Source of the DNA: Larix kaempferi
Taxonomy: Eukaryota > Streptophyta > Pinopsida > Pinales > Pinaceae
Assembly (NCBI GenBank): GCA_027924585.1
Contig: BSBM01000904.1
Span: forward strand, 20,917,001-20,981,000
Reading direction: 5' to 3'
DNA length: 64,000 nt
The translations under genes and the position numbers were made by a program. Below, one piece after another: positions 19,741 to 32,396 of the stretch. Numbering within the stretch: the stretch's first letter is position 1; each line of letters opens with the position of its first letter. Under the pieces are notes generated by a model. The model was not told the origin of the DNA, ran no database searches, and was given only the letters and a program-made list of their open reading frames with translations.

Positions 19741-20204
19741 GATTAAACAAGCATGATTCACATCCAGTTTCAGAGGCTAGATTCAATGATATAGACACTT
19801 AGACAGAAGAGAACCATGACATAGAGTACTCATGTGTTTTGTGTCTACTTGTGACACCATGAGACTCTCCTCTCATCACATTGTTCTTGACAAGGGGGGA
19901 TGAAGACCGTCAGTAACAAGCGAGCGAGTGCAAGGGAGCCGGAACAAGCGAGCCTGTGAAGAGCTATGATCAATGAACTCCAGAGTTGGTGGTCATCCTA
20001 AAACCACCGGTATCGAGAGCATCTTCATTTAGCAGAGGCATGTGCAAGCTTCTAGCTAACTTGGAAACAATTGTCAAGATGGAAATGTTCAACAAGTTGC
20101 AGCTATTCACTTCTTGTTTTTAGCTCTCCAGTTGGTTCGGTGTCAACCCATACCAACCATTCCAGAGAACCTCTAAGCGATTGTTATCGCCAAGTTTGAG
20201 AGTT
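19741..20204 (+). other. Possible polypurine tract and LTR start
   Basis: At 19888-19900 the sequence is tgacaagggggga, directly followed by TGAAGACCGTCAG from 19901. A purine tract adjoining TG is the usual 3' LTR boundary. No second copy of the putative LTR was found in the window, so this is tentative. Around 20205 the sequence changes into Ty3 polymerase. Confidence 0.3.
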
Positions 20205-22399
20205 TGTGGTCAGCATTGAACCACACACATAGTAGAAGCCATAATGGATTGGCCTACTCCAAAGAATGTTACAGATGTTAGAACTTTTATTGGTCCTGCA
20301 GGCTATTATAGAAGGCTCATTGAAGGATTCTCCAAGATATCTCACCCAATTACATCATTGTAGAGGAAGAATGCTAAGTTTGTATGGTATGAAAAGTGTG
20401 AGAGAAGCTTTCAACAGCTAAAGGAATTGCTTACCGGTGGTCCTGTTTTGAAGATTGCAGATCCCAAGAAGGAATTTGTGGTATGAACAGATGCTTGCAT
20501 TGAAGGGCTAGGTGGAGTGCTCATGCAAGAAAGAATTTGTGGTATGCATATATGCTTGCATTAAAGGGATAGGTAGAGTGCTCATGCAAGAAGGATTTGT
20601 AATTTGTTATGAGTCAAGGAAACTAAAAGAACATGAAAAAAATTACACCTCACATGATTTAGAACTAGCAGCCATAATACATGCTCTCAAGAAGTGGAGA
20701 CATTATCTCTTGGGAAGGATATTTGAGCTCATGACAGACCACATGAGCTTGAAGTATTTGTTTGACCAACCAAACGTGAATGCTAGGAAAACTAGGTGGA
20801 TGGAATTTCTCCGTGAGTTTGATTTGGAAATCAAACATGTAAAAGGGAAGGAGAATAAAGTTGCAGATGCTCTTAGCAGAAAATTTCATGTTGCAACACT
20901 AAGTATGTGTAAGTCAGATTTGAAGGCAATAATTTTTGAAGCTCAAACCAATGATGAAGCTTACCTTCAAATCAAAGGAAAGTTGCAACATGGAAGTACT
21001 GATGAAAAGTGTGCAGGGCATCAGCTTGGTGAAGATGATAATATCCTTTATTAAGGTACTAGACTATATATTCCAAATTGTGCAGATTCGAAGAAGCTAG
21101 TGATGGATGAAATACATCAAATGCCATATTATGGACATCCAGGATATCAAAAGGCAATAACAACAGCTAGAAAGAAATACTTTTGGCATGGGATGAAGAA
21201 GGACATAACATAATACATTTCTAGATGTCAAAGGTGCCAACAAATCAAGGCAGAACATCAACATCCAGCAGGGTTGTTGCAGCCTTTTCCCATTCGAGAA
21301 TGGAAGTGGGAAGTAATTTCTATGGATTTCATAATAGGTTTTCCAATGACAGTGAGGCAAAATGATTCAATTATGGTAGTGGTGGACAAGCTATCAAAGG
21401 TAGCTCATTTTATCCTAGTGAAGTCCACTCATAAGACAAACGACATAACAAATATTTTCATGAAGGGAATATTCAGATTGCATGGATTGCCTAAGGCAAT
21501 AATTTCAGATCGAGATGCAAAGTTCACATCCAATTTTTGGAAGGGATTATTCCAGGAGTTGGGGACTCGACTGAATTTTAGTACAACATATCATCCTCAG
21601 AATGATGGCCAAACTGAGAGGGTGAATCAGGTTCTTGAAGACATGTTGAGAATGTATGTGATGGATAAACCATTAAAGTGGGAAGATTACCTACACTTGG
21701 TAGAATTTGCATACAACAATGGACATCAAGCATCATTGGGAAGGAGTCCATTTGAGGCACTGTATGGCAAGGGATGCAGGAATCCAGTGAATTGGGAGAG
21801 TCCAGTGAACAAAGTGGTGCTTAGGCTAGAGATGATCAAGGAAATGGAACAAGAAATTGTGAAGATCAAGCAAAATTTAAAGGCAACTTAGGACATGCAG
21901 AAGAGTTATGCAGATTTGAAAAGGGTGCATAAGGAATTTAATATTGGGGATTATGTCTATTTGACAGCGATACCAAGGAAACGTTCCCTGAAGTTGGGAA
22001 GTTGTGCCAAGTTGGCACCAAGATATTGTGGGCCATTTGAAGTCCTTGATAGGATATGACCGATTGCATATAGGATTGCATTGCCTGCTAACATGAAAGT
22101 TCATAATGTTTTCCATGTTTCTTTGCTTAAGAAGTATGTACATGATCCTAATCATGTGATTGATTGGAATGTGATACAAGTGGAACTCGAGGGAGAGATC
22201 CAAGTGGAACCTTTGCGCATCCTCAACAAGAAGGTCACATTGCTATGGAACCGATCCATCAGACAAGTAAAGGTGCAATGGAAGCACCTTAGTCCGAATG
22301 AGGCTACATGGGAGCTGGAGGATTGCATGAGAGATGCATTCCCATTTTTGTTCAATTTTGAGAACACCGAGGACAGTGTTGTTCTAAGGGAGAGGGGAT
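20205..22399 (+). pseudogene. Ty3/gypsy element 1: RT end, RNase H, integrase, chromodomain-like tail
   Basis: The copy starts inside the RT thumb (VEAIMDWPTP at about 20211), so gag, protease and the RT active site are missing. RNase H follows (ESRKLKEHEKNY, KHVKGKENKVADALSR). Integrase has the HHCC region (GHPGYQ ... CQRCQQ, about 21130-21245) and D, D, E residues in MDFIIGFP, IISDRDAKF and QTERVNQ. The tail VQWKHLSPNEATWELED resembles the chromodomain-like end of plant chromoviruses. Stops or shifts occur near 20361, 20487, 20531, 21054, 21211, 21889 and 22058. A purine tract (gggagagggga) ends at 22398 and the LTR starts at 22400. Confidence 0.9.
20470..20591 (+). repeat. 61 bp tandem duplication in the RNase H region of Ty3 element 1
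   Basis: The block from ggaatttgtggtatg to ctcatgcaag occurs at about 20470-20530 and again at 20531-20591. Sixty-one is not a multiple of three, so the second copy shifts the frame. The first keeps the RNase H aspartate context (acagatgcttgc, TDAC) after a TGA; the second reads IYAC, losing the aspartate. Confidence 0.85.
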
Positions 22400-23530
22400 T
22401 GTAATACCCCATTTTGACCCTTAGGGTATTTTGGATTTTAATATAAATAATGTATATATGCGATGCATGTTTTCCCTAGCGTAGAGCTTAAGGCCAAGGC
22501 CCCGCTAGTGGATGCTCGAATTTTATTTAAAAGGAAAGTATTTGTTATTTATTAGCCATGTGCCATTTAAGCCATGGAAATTGTAAAAATGTTGTAAATA
22601 AATAATTATCATGCAATAAAAATACAAAAAGACTGGCTATGGGAGCAACCAGTGAGAAGGGGCCATGTGTATACACTAGGGAGAGGTGAGGGGGTTGTGG
22701 GAGCGTGGACAACAAGAATCAGTTTCATGCATACATGACGCAACAATGAAGGGAGAGGAAGGGGCGTGATTCTGGAATAAGCCACACTGACAGGGTGGCC
22801 AAACACCCAAGAAACTGAAGGTGGAACAAAAAGCCTAGGGGGGGAACCCTCAATAAAAACGTAGAGAGAAGAAGATGCTAGGAATTTTTTTGCTCATAAG
22901 AGAAAGAAAGGACGGAGATTGGAATAACCAAGCAGGAAGTGACGGGACAGAGTCGGTTTTGGAAAAAAGAAACTAAGAAAATCCAAGTGTGGATGACAAT
23001 AGTGAAGAAAAAATAAAGAAGAATACAAACATATGTTAGATCTGCTTGATAAACCTAGTGAAGGCTAAAGTCTCGTGGAGTTGGCAGCTTGGAACTTTCT
23101 ATGCCCACCCTGAAGAGCACTGGAGGAAAGGGGCGCTTAAGGGACTGTGTAGCAGAGAAGGGGACCTTTCTTGTGTTGGGTGTGGTAGGTGTTGTGGGTG
23201 CCAAGACTGTTTGAACTAGCTTGAGATGTATGTAGCTCTGTGTTTGAGCTCACTGGCTTGGCATCCTCCTCCTTTGTTTCTTTGCATGCTTTATAAACCC
23301 AATTATGTATTGGCTTAACATGACTATGGTGTGAATACCATGATTGTGAGTGAGCCTGTTTAGTTCCTCCTTAGTGGATACACAACCCAACTCGGGGTGG
23401 TCTATCAGCTGAAATAGTATATGTTGGACAAAGACCTAGGGTTGGGTGGAACGTTGCTTTCACATAGCCAGTTGCTTGGAAAATTTCATTTGAAAGATAA
23501 GTGTTCTCTGTGATTGAATTCATGTCCATT
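22400..23530 (+). repeat. 3' LTR of Ty3 element 1 (left edge certain, right edge not)
   Basis: It starts TGTAATACCCC right after the polypurine tract. It is alignable with the LTR of Ty3 element 2 at 31136: both begin TGTAATACCCC, share gagct(t/c)aaggccaagg at about 22485 and 31220, and share gttgcttgga with gataagt.ttctct at about 23455-23505 and 32310-32350. Overall similarity is low, so the two elements are related but not one insertion. No matching 5' LTR lies upstream. I cannot place the right end and it may extend beyond 24000. Confidence 0.7.
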
Positions 23531-24114
23531 CTATAGTTATAAATGATGTTAGTTTACTATGTTGTGTTTATATGCTATTTCAAGTCAATGTGAATAAAAT
23601 GGTTACATGAATTATCTAGCAAGAAGTCTGTGTATAAGCCTGAGAATGAGGCAGATTTATGCTTGATTGCTTTACCATTTGCTTGTGTTAAATATGTTGT
23701 TAGTATTGCATGTGGTAGATGCATTAAATTAGACTTAAGTACCTCTATGTATGTTTATTATGCATTGCATGCACCTTTAGTTGGTTGTATTTCATCACTT
23801 GGGTATGGGGGAGGATTGGGAATCCTTCCCATGTTGTGTTCATGGTTCCTTTATGGACTAGATGAGGGAACAAACCATGGCAGAGTAGGGTAAGAGCCCC
23901 TTATAGGGAGGAGGGAGGCATTGATAAGGATTTGAGCCTCATTTTGAGTTAGAAGAGGGGCAAGATTATATTTTTCATATTTGGCTGAAGATCATGTCAT
24001 TGCATAGAGCTCATCAAGAGCTTTCCAACGGTACCAGACTTGTCCAAATTGGACTTAGGATGGAAAAGTTATCAGCCAGAGAAGTTGTGTAGTTGGACTT
24101 TCGCATTCCCGAAC

Positions 24115-24510
24115 CCGCAATGCGGATTGCGTATTGCGGAAGTTAGAAGGGTGTTTTTCCAGAGTTGTGGAATGGTGCTTCCACATTTCCAAGTTCTACA
24201 AGGCATATTGTAGATTGCGGAAGTCAGAAAGAAGATTTCGTCGGAGCTGAGAATTTGGCGTTCCGCAAGGCGGATTGCGGAAGTCGGGAATGAAGTTTTC
24301 AGAATAATGGAATTTTGTGTTCCGCATTTCCAAGTTTCGCATTGCAGATTGCAGAAGTCGAAAGGGGAAATTTCTGGAGGATTGGAATTGTGGTTCCTAC
24401 TTTTGAATCCCGCAAGGCGTATTGCGCAAGTCGGAGGGACGTTTTGGCAAAACGGTGATTTAGTGGTTCCACCTTTCCATGTTCCGCACTGTGGATTGTG
24501 GAACCACAGA
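24115..24510. repeat. Array of six palindromic units, period about 73 bp
   Basis: A hairpin core of the type CCGCAA-GGCGGA-TTGCGG followed by AAGTC recurs near 24115, 24195, 24262, 24335, 24409 and 24481. Arms: unit 1 CCGCAAT/ATTGCGG; unit 2 CTACAA/TTGTAG; unit 3 TTCCGCAA/TTGCGGAA; unit 5 CCGCAA/TTGCGC with one mismatch; unit 6 GTTCCGCA/TGTGGAAC with one G.T pair; unit 4 is worn. Spacers share gaatggaatt and ttccacatttcc-like strings, so the whole unit is repeated. It lies beyond the alignable part of the Ty3 LTR. Confidence 0.8.
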
Positions 24511-26020
24511 CTATGAATTGTTTTACAGAATAATGGCAGTTTGAAGAAAAAAAAATGATTGGTTGTCTCCCATCGCCTCTAAAGGGCACTGAGGTGGCTG
24601 GGGACGTGACATTGTGTCATGGTTATGGGATTGCAAAATCGGAATAGGCACCTTAGGAAACCTAAACCAATGAGAGACGTAGGAAGAAGGTGTTCCATTG
24701 GAATCAATTGTTGCTCACATCTTGTGCTATATTCGAGAATCAACATATCAATTGTTGAAAACCCTGGAAGGATGCTTGACATTCTATCATGGATGTATGA
24801 GACAAAATGGTAGAATTTCTTGACATGCATTCCCTCACGATAGTGATAAAATTTCAACATTATTTATTCATATGTATATGAACAATTCTATCCCACCACA
24901 TCATATAAATACAACCCAAAAGTATAAGTCACTGTGTTCAATTAAGTTCAACAAGGTTTTCAGTAGTGATTTCCTTGTTTGTCCATTGAGTTGACAAGCA
25001 AGCAAACATTTCCTAGAAGATGAAGCAACTTGAAACCATGGAAACTCAAAAGTTTCATCCTATGTTTGAGGGTCGGTGTTGATTTCTTGCGGATCACCCT
25101 CATTTGGATGCAAATGGAAAACCAAATGCCAACTGGTGACACTACAATGCTTGAGTTCTAAGGCAACTGAAACACTTTTCCTACCCCACACATGCCTTTA
25201 AAACTTAAACAAACCTGTAGAAACAATTATCTTGCACTGGAGGTAAGAGGCGGATATTGCTAGGTTCTACTACTTTTGTTTTTTTCCCTTCCATACTCAG
25301 TCATCCATGAGCCTAACAGGCGGCGATTGCAGGTAATACTACATTTCAACTCCTTCCATTAGGGTGAAGGAAGAGTGTCCTTCTGCTAGAGTTGAATTCT
25401 ATTTTCTTGCATGGATTTGTACTTTCTTATTTATATTTTTATGACTGACATCTTCATGGGAACAGGTTGTTGTCAACACAGTCTCAGCAGGGAGTATTTT
25501 CATTGTCTCAATTTCACTTGGATGAGCCTGAGTTGTTGAGAGCTGCGTAGGGTCTTGTAAACCTCCTTTTGTCAGGGGTTGAATCATCCATGGCCTATTG
25601 TACTTGATGACTGAAAAATTTCAGTCATAATAAAAATCCTATTTGGGCATATTTGTGTATTTCCTCCACTTTCAATATACAGCTTCGTCGCTGATACTTT
25701 TATGTTTTTTTACATTTCACAAAATCGTACCATATGTACGTTTGGACTATAAATATTATGTTTTTTTATTTATGTTTACTAACCTATATATATTTCATCT
25801 TTTTAACTAACTATACATAAAAAAAATTAAGTTTCAATCTTTAGTTGTTAGCTTTTTTGATGTCCTATTTTTCAGATTGAAATAGTTTCCATGCTCCACT
25901 TTTAATAACCTTTAATTTCATGCAATCAATGTAAATTATTTAGCTCATCTTAATTAAACTTCCAAGATGCAAAGTTCCCACTTTATTAAGCTTAAAACAT
26001 CACATAAGTGGAACTAGTAT
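24511..26020. other. Unassigned, AT-rich
   Basis: I see no domain, terminal repeat or RNA gene. The right part (25700-26020) is strongly AT-rich. Confidence 0.3.
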
Positions 26021-26345
26021 TTAACTAACGTTTAAAAATTTGAATTTGTATCAAATTGTTAGTTTCTTGTTGCATAGAATGTTGAGATAAATACTGAGTA
26101 CTCAAGACCCAATTTTGAGAGGATGGAAAGAATGAGTTGCTCTTCTTTCTTCTCAATCCCACATTTCTTGAGCCAAACCAAGCATTTCCGAATTCGAAAA
26201 TGTCATCCTTAAGCGCATTCACAGAGTCTCTCACCAAAGAGCAAGACAAGTTGGTTCATATGGGAGCTTTGAAATCCTCCAAGGACCATGCACTTGCAGC
26301 TTATGGAGCCAAGAATGCCAAACAAAAGAAAAAATGGAAAGTATT
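26021..26345 (+). pseudogene. Fragment of a Ty1/copia gag gene
   Basis: MSSLSAFTESLTKEQDKL and MGALKSSKDHALAA (26203-26320) match residue by residue the gag of the copia element further right (PSLDAFIESLIQEQDKLIQM at about 33750). The fragment is short and no zinc knuckle, protease or LTR accompanies it. It lies between the two Ty3 elements, so it is a remnant of a separate insertion. Confidence 0.65.
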
Positions 26346-26842
26346 CCAATTGAGTTCCAATATTCTTGTGTCTTTTCACACTATTTCCTCTTTATTTTCT
26401 TGTAGATCTATGTAGAACTTGTGAGGTTAGTTTTGCTGTTGGAGATCCACCTGTGAAAATTCTCTACTAATGCCTAAAGCTCTCTTTTTTAGCAAATTAA
26501 TTGCATGATGCATTTGTGTTTCTTTGTAAATATTCCACATCACTTCAATTCGTAGTTAATTAATTGGTTAGTTCATTTTCCTTTAGGAATTCAGACATGT
26601 AGGATAAATAGTTTGCATATTGTACTTTTGATGTACTAATGCATGCATTTTTGGTTAATAGTGCATTTAAATCATTCACATGTTAATCACACTTTTATTC
26701 ATGTTCACACTTCGTTCATCAAACACCTTATGAATCTTATCTATCCGAGGGCTCTAAAAGAAACCTGGGCTTGCATCCACCTTTTTCCCTTTAACCAACT
26801 CCCCAAGGGTGCTTCCAATGTTGTTTCCCAAACCATGTAATT
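26346..26842. other. Non-coding gap before Ty3 element 2
   Basis: Nothing recognisable. The 5' LTR and primer site expected for Ty3 element 2 are not found here, so its left end is lost. Confidence 0.3.
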
Positions 26843-28119
26843 TTGAGCATCAATGTGACATATACTCCAAAAATTTCTTTTAGTGAGTCATCTGCCTCTA
26901 AGGACTCCCTTGAAGGTTTGAGCTCTTCATCTGATAGGAATAAGAGGAACAAGCCTTTCAATAACAACTCAGATGGGGAATTTCGGAAGGCCAAACCTCC
27001 TACTTTTGACAGTGAAGTGAAATATAGTCAAGAAGTTGAGGCTTGGCTATTGGGATGAGGAAGTATTTCCAAGTCCAAGACTATTCCAGGAATATGAAAG
27101 CAAGGTTGGCTATATTTAAATTGAATGGAAGAGCATCTATATGGTGGGATCACCTTAGGTAAGTGAAGAAGCTCAATGAAAGGAATATTGTGTGGAAGCA
27201 ATTCAAGAAGTACTTCAAACAAAAGTACCTCTTCTATAGGTACTATGATGACAAAATAAAAGAGTTCCATGAGTTGAAATTGAGATAAATAATCATGGAG
27301 GAATATGCCAATAAATTATTGGATCTGTTGAGATATGTCAAGTATATAAGAGATGATAAGGTCAAAATTCAACGTTCTCTAAATAGATTACCTCAATCAT
27401 GGAAGTACATAATTGAGTTTGTTGAACCTCAAACTCTAGATGAGACCATAAGAAACCCTAAGTATTGTTATGATAAAAACAAAAACATGGCAAAATTCCA
27501 TAAGGTGTGGAAAGAGAAGAAAAATGAGAAGTGTAACCAAAGAAAGAAGGGGTTCAAGCCTCCTCATTTCAAAAAATAGTAGCAACCACCACAAGGTGTG
27601 ACTAATCCAACTAGGATGATGGGAAACAAGCTAAGAGAACTAAGAGAGCCGCTTGAATGTCGGGGATGTGGAGAGGACTATTTGCTTAGAAACCGTCCAC
27701 ATCAAAATGGGAGTGCAAAGAATGTTCACAACGTCTAAGAGGCAGAAACTATGGGTCATGTGGCAAGGACCATCCCTAGAATTTATGTTGCACTATTGGA
27801 CCTCCAAGTAGACCATCAATCAGTTGTGGTTGAAGTTGAAGGTAATTAGATTGTTAAGCAATCTATTTCTATTTTGATTGACCTTGTATCTACTCACAAT
27901 TATATCACTCTTAAAATTGTTGAGATTTTTGCTTTTAAGAGAACAAAGCCTAGTAAATTATGGCTTGTCCAACTAGCCATTGGAACCAAGAGGAAAGTTA
28001 GTGAAATGGTGGAGAAATTTCCATTGGAAATGGATGGAGTCACATGGGAAAAACTGAATATTTTTCCACTTGGTTCTTATGATATTCTCATTGGAATGTA
28101 TTGGTTGGAAGAAAATTAA
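26843..28119 (+). pseudogene. Ty3/gypsy element 2: gag and protease
   Basis: The capsid part runs in broken frames: EVEAWLLG, then ARLAIFKLNGRASIWWDHLR and IVWKQFKKYFKQKY (27095-27230), the usual Retrotrans_gag pattern, then MEEYANKLLDLLRYV to 27579. A degenerate zinc knuckle follows (CRGCGEDYLLRN, about 27658-27695). The protease motif at about 27869-27900 reads ISILIDLVSTHNYIT; the usual D-S/T-G triad is replaced by D-L-V, so it should be inactive. At least six stops interrupt the region. The frame ends at 28119 with SYDILIGMYWLEEN, the normal end of this protease domain. Confidence 0.85.
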
Positions 28120-28161
28120 ACTTGATTGCCACAACATGACCTTTGAATGCAGTGATGGAAA

Positions 28162-31088
28162 ATGAAATCAAAGTGTAGTAAAGGGACTTTCAAAGGTTGT
28201 TCTATTAGACAGATTTCAGCCATGCAGCTGGAGAATTTCTTTAGAAAGGGTTTTCCATTTTATGCTTCTTATGTATTGGATAAAACAGAAAATGAAATTC
28301 TCAAGTTGGAGGACTACCATGTATTGCAAGAATTCGGGGATGTGTTTCCTAATGAAGTGATAGGACTTCCTCCAAAGAGGGACATTTTCACAATTGATCT
28401 TATATAAGGAATTGCACCAGTGTTTAAGACACCTTACAAAATGAGTACCCTAGAATTGCTAGAGCTGAAAATGCAATTGCAGGAGTTGTTGGAAAATAAA
28501 TATATTAGGACAAGTATGTCTCCATGGAGAGCACTTGTGCTATTTTTAAAAAATAAATATGGAACACCCATATTATGTATTGATCATAGGCAGTTGAACA
28601 AAGTTATAGTAAAGAACAAGTACACATTACCTCGTATTGATGATCTTTTTATCAAATGAGAGGGGTAAATGTATTTTCAAATATTGACTTGAAGTCGGGT
28701 TACCATTATGTGAGAATCAAGGAAAAAGACATACAAAAGACAACCTTTAGAATAGGGTTTGGACACTATGAGTTCATGGTGGTGCCACTTGGTCTCACTA
28801 ATGCACCATCTATATTCATGTGTATCATGAATAATGTTTTCAACAGGTATTTGGACAAGTTTGTTCTTGTTTTTCTAGATGAGATTATTATTTATTCTAA
28901 GAATGAAGAGGAGTGTGAAGAACATCTGAGAATGTCTTTGTAATTGTTAAGGGGGCATAAGTTGTATGAAAATCCAAGCAAATGTGCTTTCTATAAAAAA
29001 ACAAATTCACTATTTGGGTCACATGATTTTATAAAATGGATTAAGGCCATTATGAAATGGCCAACTCCAAGGAATGTGACAGATGTGAGATCCTTTATGG
29101 GTCTTGCTATTTATTATAGAAGGTTCATTGAAGGATTCTCCAAAGTTGCACACCCCATCAATTATTTTCAAAAGAAGGGAATAAAATTTGAGTAGACATA
29201 GAAAAGTGAAGAAAGATTCTAGCTATTGAAGAAGCTTCTTACAAGTGCTCCAATTTTGAAAATTGTAAATCAAGAAAAGGATTTGTGGTGTGTACAGATG
29301 CACATAAACACGGAATTGGAGGAGTTCTTATTCAAGACAACCATGTGGTATGTTATGAGTCAAGAAAGATGAAAGAACATGAGAAGAATTATCATACCCA
29401 TGATTTAGAGTTTGTTTCCATAGTGCACACTTTGAAAATGTGGAGGCACTATTTGATGGGAAGAAAATTTGAACTTAGGATAGACCACTGTGGTCTGAAA
29501 TATTGATTTGAGCAGCCAACATTAAATGTAAGACAAGCTAGATGGTTGTAATTTTTATGTGAATTTGATTTTGATTTTGAGACCAAACAAATAAAGGGGA
29601 AAGAAAATAAAGTGGTTGATGCACTCGATATAAAGTTGCATGCAATGCATGTGGAAGCCTTTAACATTTGTCAATTAGATTTGAGGCAAAAGATTGTTGT
29701 CGCTCTTATTGAAGATGAGCAATACGTACAAATAAAAGACAAATTACAACAAGATAAATTGGAAAAGTAGGTATGAAGGATATCATGTGGAGGATTATGC
29801 ACTTCTTACCTATAAAAATATAATGTATATTCCAAATGTGGAAGACTTGAGAAAAAATATTAAGGATGAAATCTATAAAATGCCATATTCTGGTCACCCA
29901 TCATATTAGAAAACAATTGCTAATGCAAGAAAGCAATATTTTTGGTTGGGATGAAGAAAGACATTGCTAAGTACATATCTAAATGTATGAAATGCTAGCA
30001 AATGAAGGCATACCATCAAAACCCAACATGTTTATTGCAACCTTTTCCAATTCCAGAATGGAAATGGGAAGTGGTAGCCATGGATTTTATTACCGTATTT
30101 CCAATTACTTCAAGAAAGCATGATTCCATCATGGTTGTGGTGGATAAATTGTCTAATGCAACACACTTTATTCCAGTTAAATGTACGTACAAGGATGATG
30201 AGATAACAAGAATATCCATGAAAGAAATATTCAAATTGCATGGATTACCCGAAGCAATTGTGTTCGAGCATGATACATAATTTACTTCTAACTTCTGGAA
30301 AAGTCTTTCTGCATATTTGGGTACATAGTTGAACTTTAGCACTACCTACCATCTATAAACAAATGGAAAAATAAAAGAGTAAATCAACTGCTTGGAGACA
30401 TACTTTACATGTAAGTGATGGACAAACCATCCAAGTGGGAAGATTATCTACACTTGGTGGAGTTTGAATATAACAATGGGCAACAAGCATCGTCGAGAAT
30501 GAGTCATTTTGAAGCTTTGTATGGCGGAAGGTGCATGACACCAGTGACTTGGGATAATCCATTGAATATAATTGTGCTTGGGACAAAAATGCTTAAGGAA
30601 ATATAATAAGAGGTTGCAAAGACTATGTAGAATTTAAAGATAGCCCAATATAAACAACAAAACTATATAGATAAAAATCGAGTGCATAGGGAATTCAATA
30701 TTGGGGATCATGTTTACCTCAGAGTAAGTCCAAGAAAGAGTTTTGTGCCAAGCTATCACCAAGATATTGTGGGCCATTTGAAGTGCTTGAGAGGATAGGG
30801 CTAGTTGCATATAGAATTGCATTTCCTGCTAACACTAGAGCACATAATTTTTTTCATGTTTCTTAGCTTAAGAAATATGTAAAACCATGTGATTGATTAG
30901 GATGTGATCTAGGTGGAACTGGAGGGAGAGTTAAAAATAGAGCCATTATGTATCATCAATAAGAAGGTAACATTGCTCTGAAATCGAGCCATTAGACATG
31001 TAAAGGTGTAATGGAAGCACTTTGGTCGCTATGAGATTACATGGGAGCTGGAGGACGCCGTGAGAGAGGCATATCCATTTTTGTTCTA
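28162..31088 (+). pseudogene. Ty3/gypsy element 2: RT, RNase H, integrase, chromodomain-like tail
   Basis: Reverse transcriptase spans about 28400-29195. The catalytic box reads FLDEIIIYS, so the second aspartate of the DD pair is glutamate. RNase H is at 29285-29640 (TDAHKHGIGG, ESRKMKEHEKNY). Integrase covers about 29830-30606 with MDFITVFP, but the second catalytic motif is IVFEHDT, again with the aspartate lost, and the third region is frameshifted. A tail like that of element 1 (VTWELEDAVREAYPF-like, about 31035-31085) precedes the purine tract ccaaggggaagggga that abuts the LTR at 31136. Stops are scattered throughout. It is older or more decayed than element 1. Confidence 0.88.
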
Positions 31089-31135
31089 ATTTTGAGCAAA
31101 CACTGAGGACGTTGTTATTCCAAGGGGAAGGGGAT

Positions 31136-32396
31136 TGTAATACCCCCAGTTTTGACTTGGAATGTATTGAATTGAAATTATGTAAATGATGTAATTATGC
31201 TAGTATGGATTCCTAGTGCGGAGCTCAAGGCCAAGGTTCAACTAGTGAATGGCTAGGCATGTATGATGTAAATATTTTTAATTAGACCATATGGTTGGAT
31301 TTTCATGCGAAATCGACGGTTATGTAAATATTATGTTGGAAAAATAATAAGCATGGTCAAAGATGGTTGTGTAAAGAGCTCTACAGGGGCTATGATTCCA
31401 ATAGAGGGGAAGATGAAAGGGGTCCATGGGAGATTAAATTCTGTATTTCCAAGTGTCAACCTTAGAACTCATCCATTTTATGCCATGTGATTTAAATGCG
31501 ACAATTACTTCCTTTTTGACTATTAAACCCAATCATTGAATGCATGTGTGAGGTTGGTGGGAAAAAGTCCTTTCATGTAGTTATGGGAGCATGGGGTGAA
31601 TGTACTTCTATGACAGTTATGTCACTTGTCATAATTCATTGCTTTTATGGTCATAAGTTATGTCAGTTGTCTTCTCTCCATTCTCTCATATCCTTTGGAT
31701 TCAACCACTCTTTCGCATTATCAGCATGTAGATTCACACTATGTAGAGTTTTCCTCTTGTTGTTCATTATCATTAACATTTACCAGACTATGGATAACCC
31801 ATAAATTCAAATGGGGAAGGAGGATTGTAGATTTGAGGGGAAAAGAGATGGTTGTAGGTGATCATAGAGGTTGGGAAAGATAGGAACCTTTACCCATTGA
31901 TTTTTGCTTCTCACATATACTTGAGAATCCATGAATTAACACTACATGAGGTTCTCCAACAACATACAACATGTTGGACTCTTACTAAACACACCAATAA
32001 GCACTGTAAAGGTTGGATTTTCTGAGGGAATTATGAACCAGTGAAGGGAAATACCTTCCTTGTGTTGTGTGGGGTAGTTGGAGGGAGTTCCATAATGTGT
32101 TGTTTAAGTGGAATTCTTGTAGAGCCTTGTATGAGAATTTGGTTAAGCATTGAGAGTAGAATGGGTTGTGGGCTAAGAGAGATAAGCCTACAGGTGTTTC
32201 CTTCGCATTGGTGGCCTCATAGCCCAGCTTGGGGGTGGCCTCTCAACAAAAAAAGTAGATGCTAGACAGAGTGCCCATGGTTGAGTGGAAAATTTCTCTT
32301 ATGCAACTAGTTGCTTGGATATTCTTTGTTAAAAGATAAGTATTCTCTTTGTATTTGAATGTGCAATGATTTTATTTTATGCATGTGATAAATAAG
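31136..32396 (+). repeat. 3' LTR of Ty3 element 2, interrupted by a copia insertion
   Basis: It begins TGTAATACCCCCAG after the polypurine tract and aligns in patches with the LTR at 22400. It is cut at 32396 by the copia element (32397-35992) and probably continues at 35993. A LINE insertion at 36061 and the copia fragment near 37950 obscure its true end. Confidence 0.7.

Noticed and set aside
19901-20204. Firm LTR call after the gag-like pseudogene
   Set aside because: Only a purine tract and TG are present; no second copy or TG...CA partner was found, so it is listed as tentative only.
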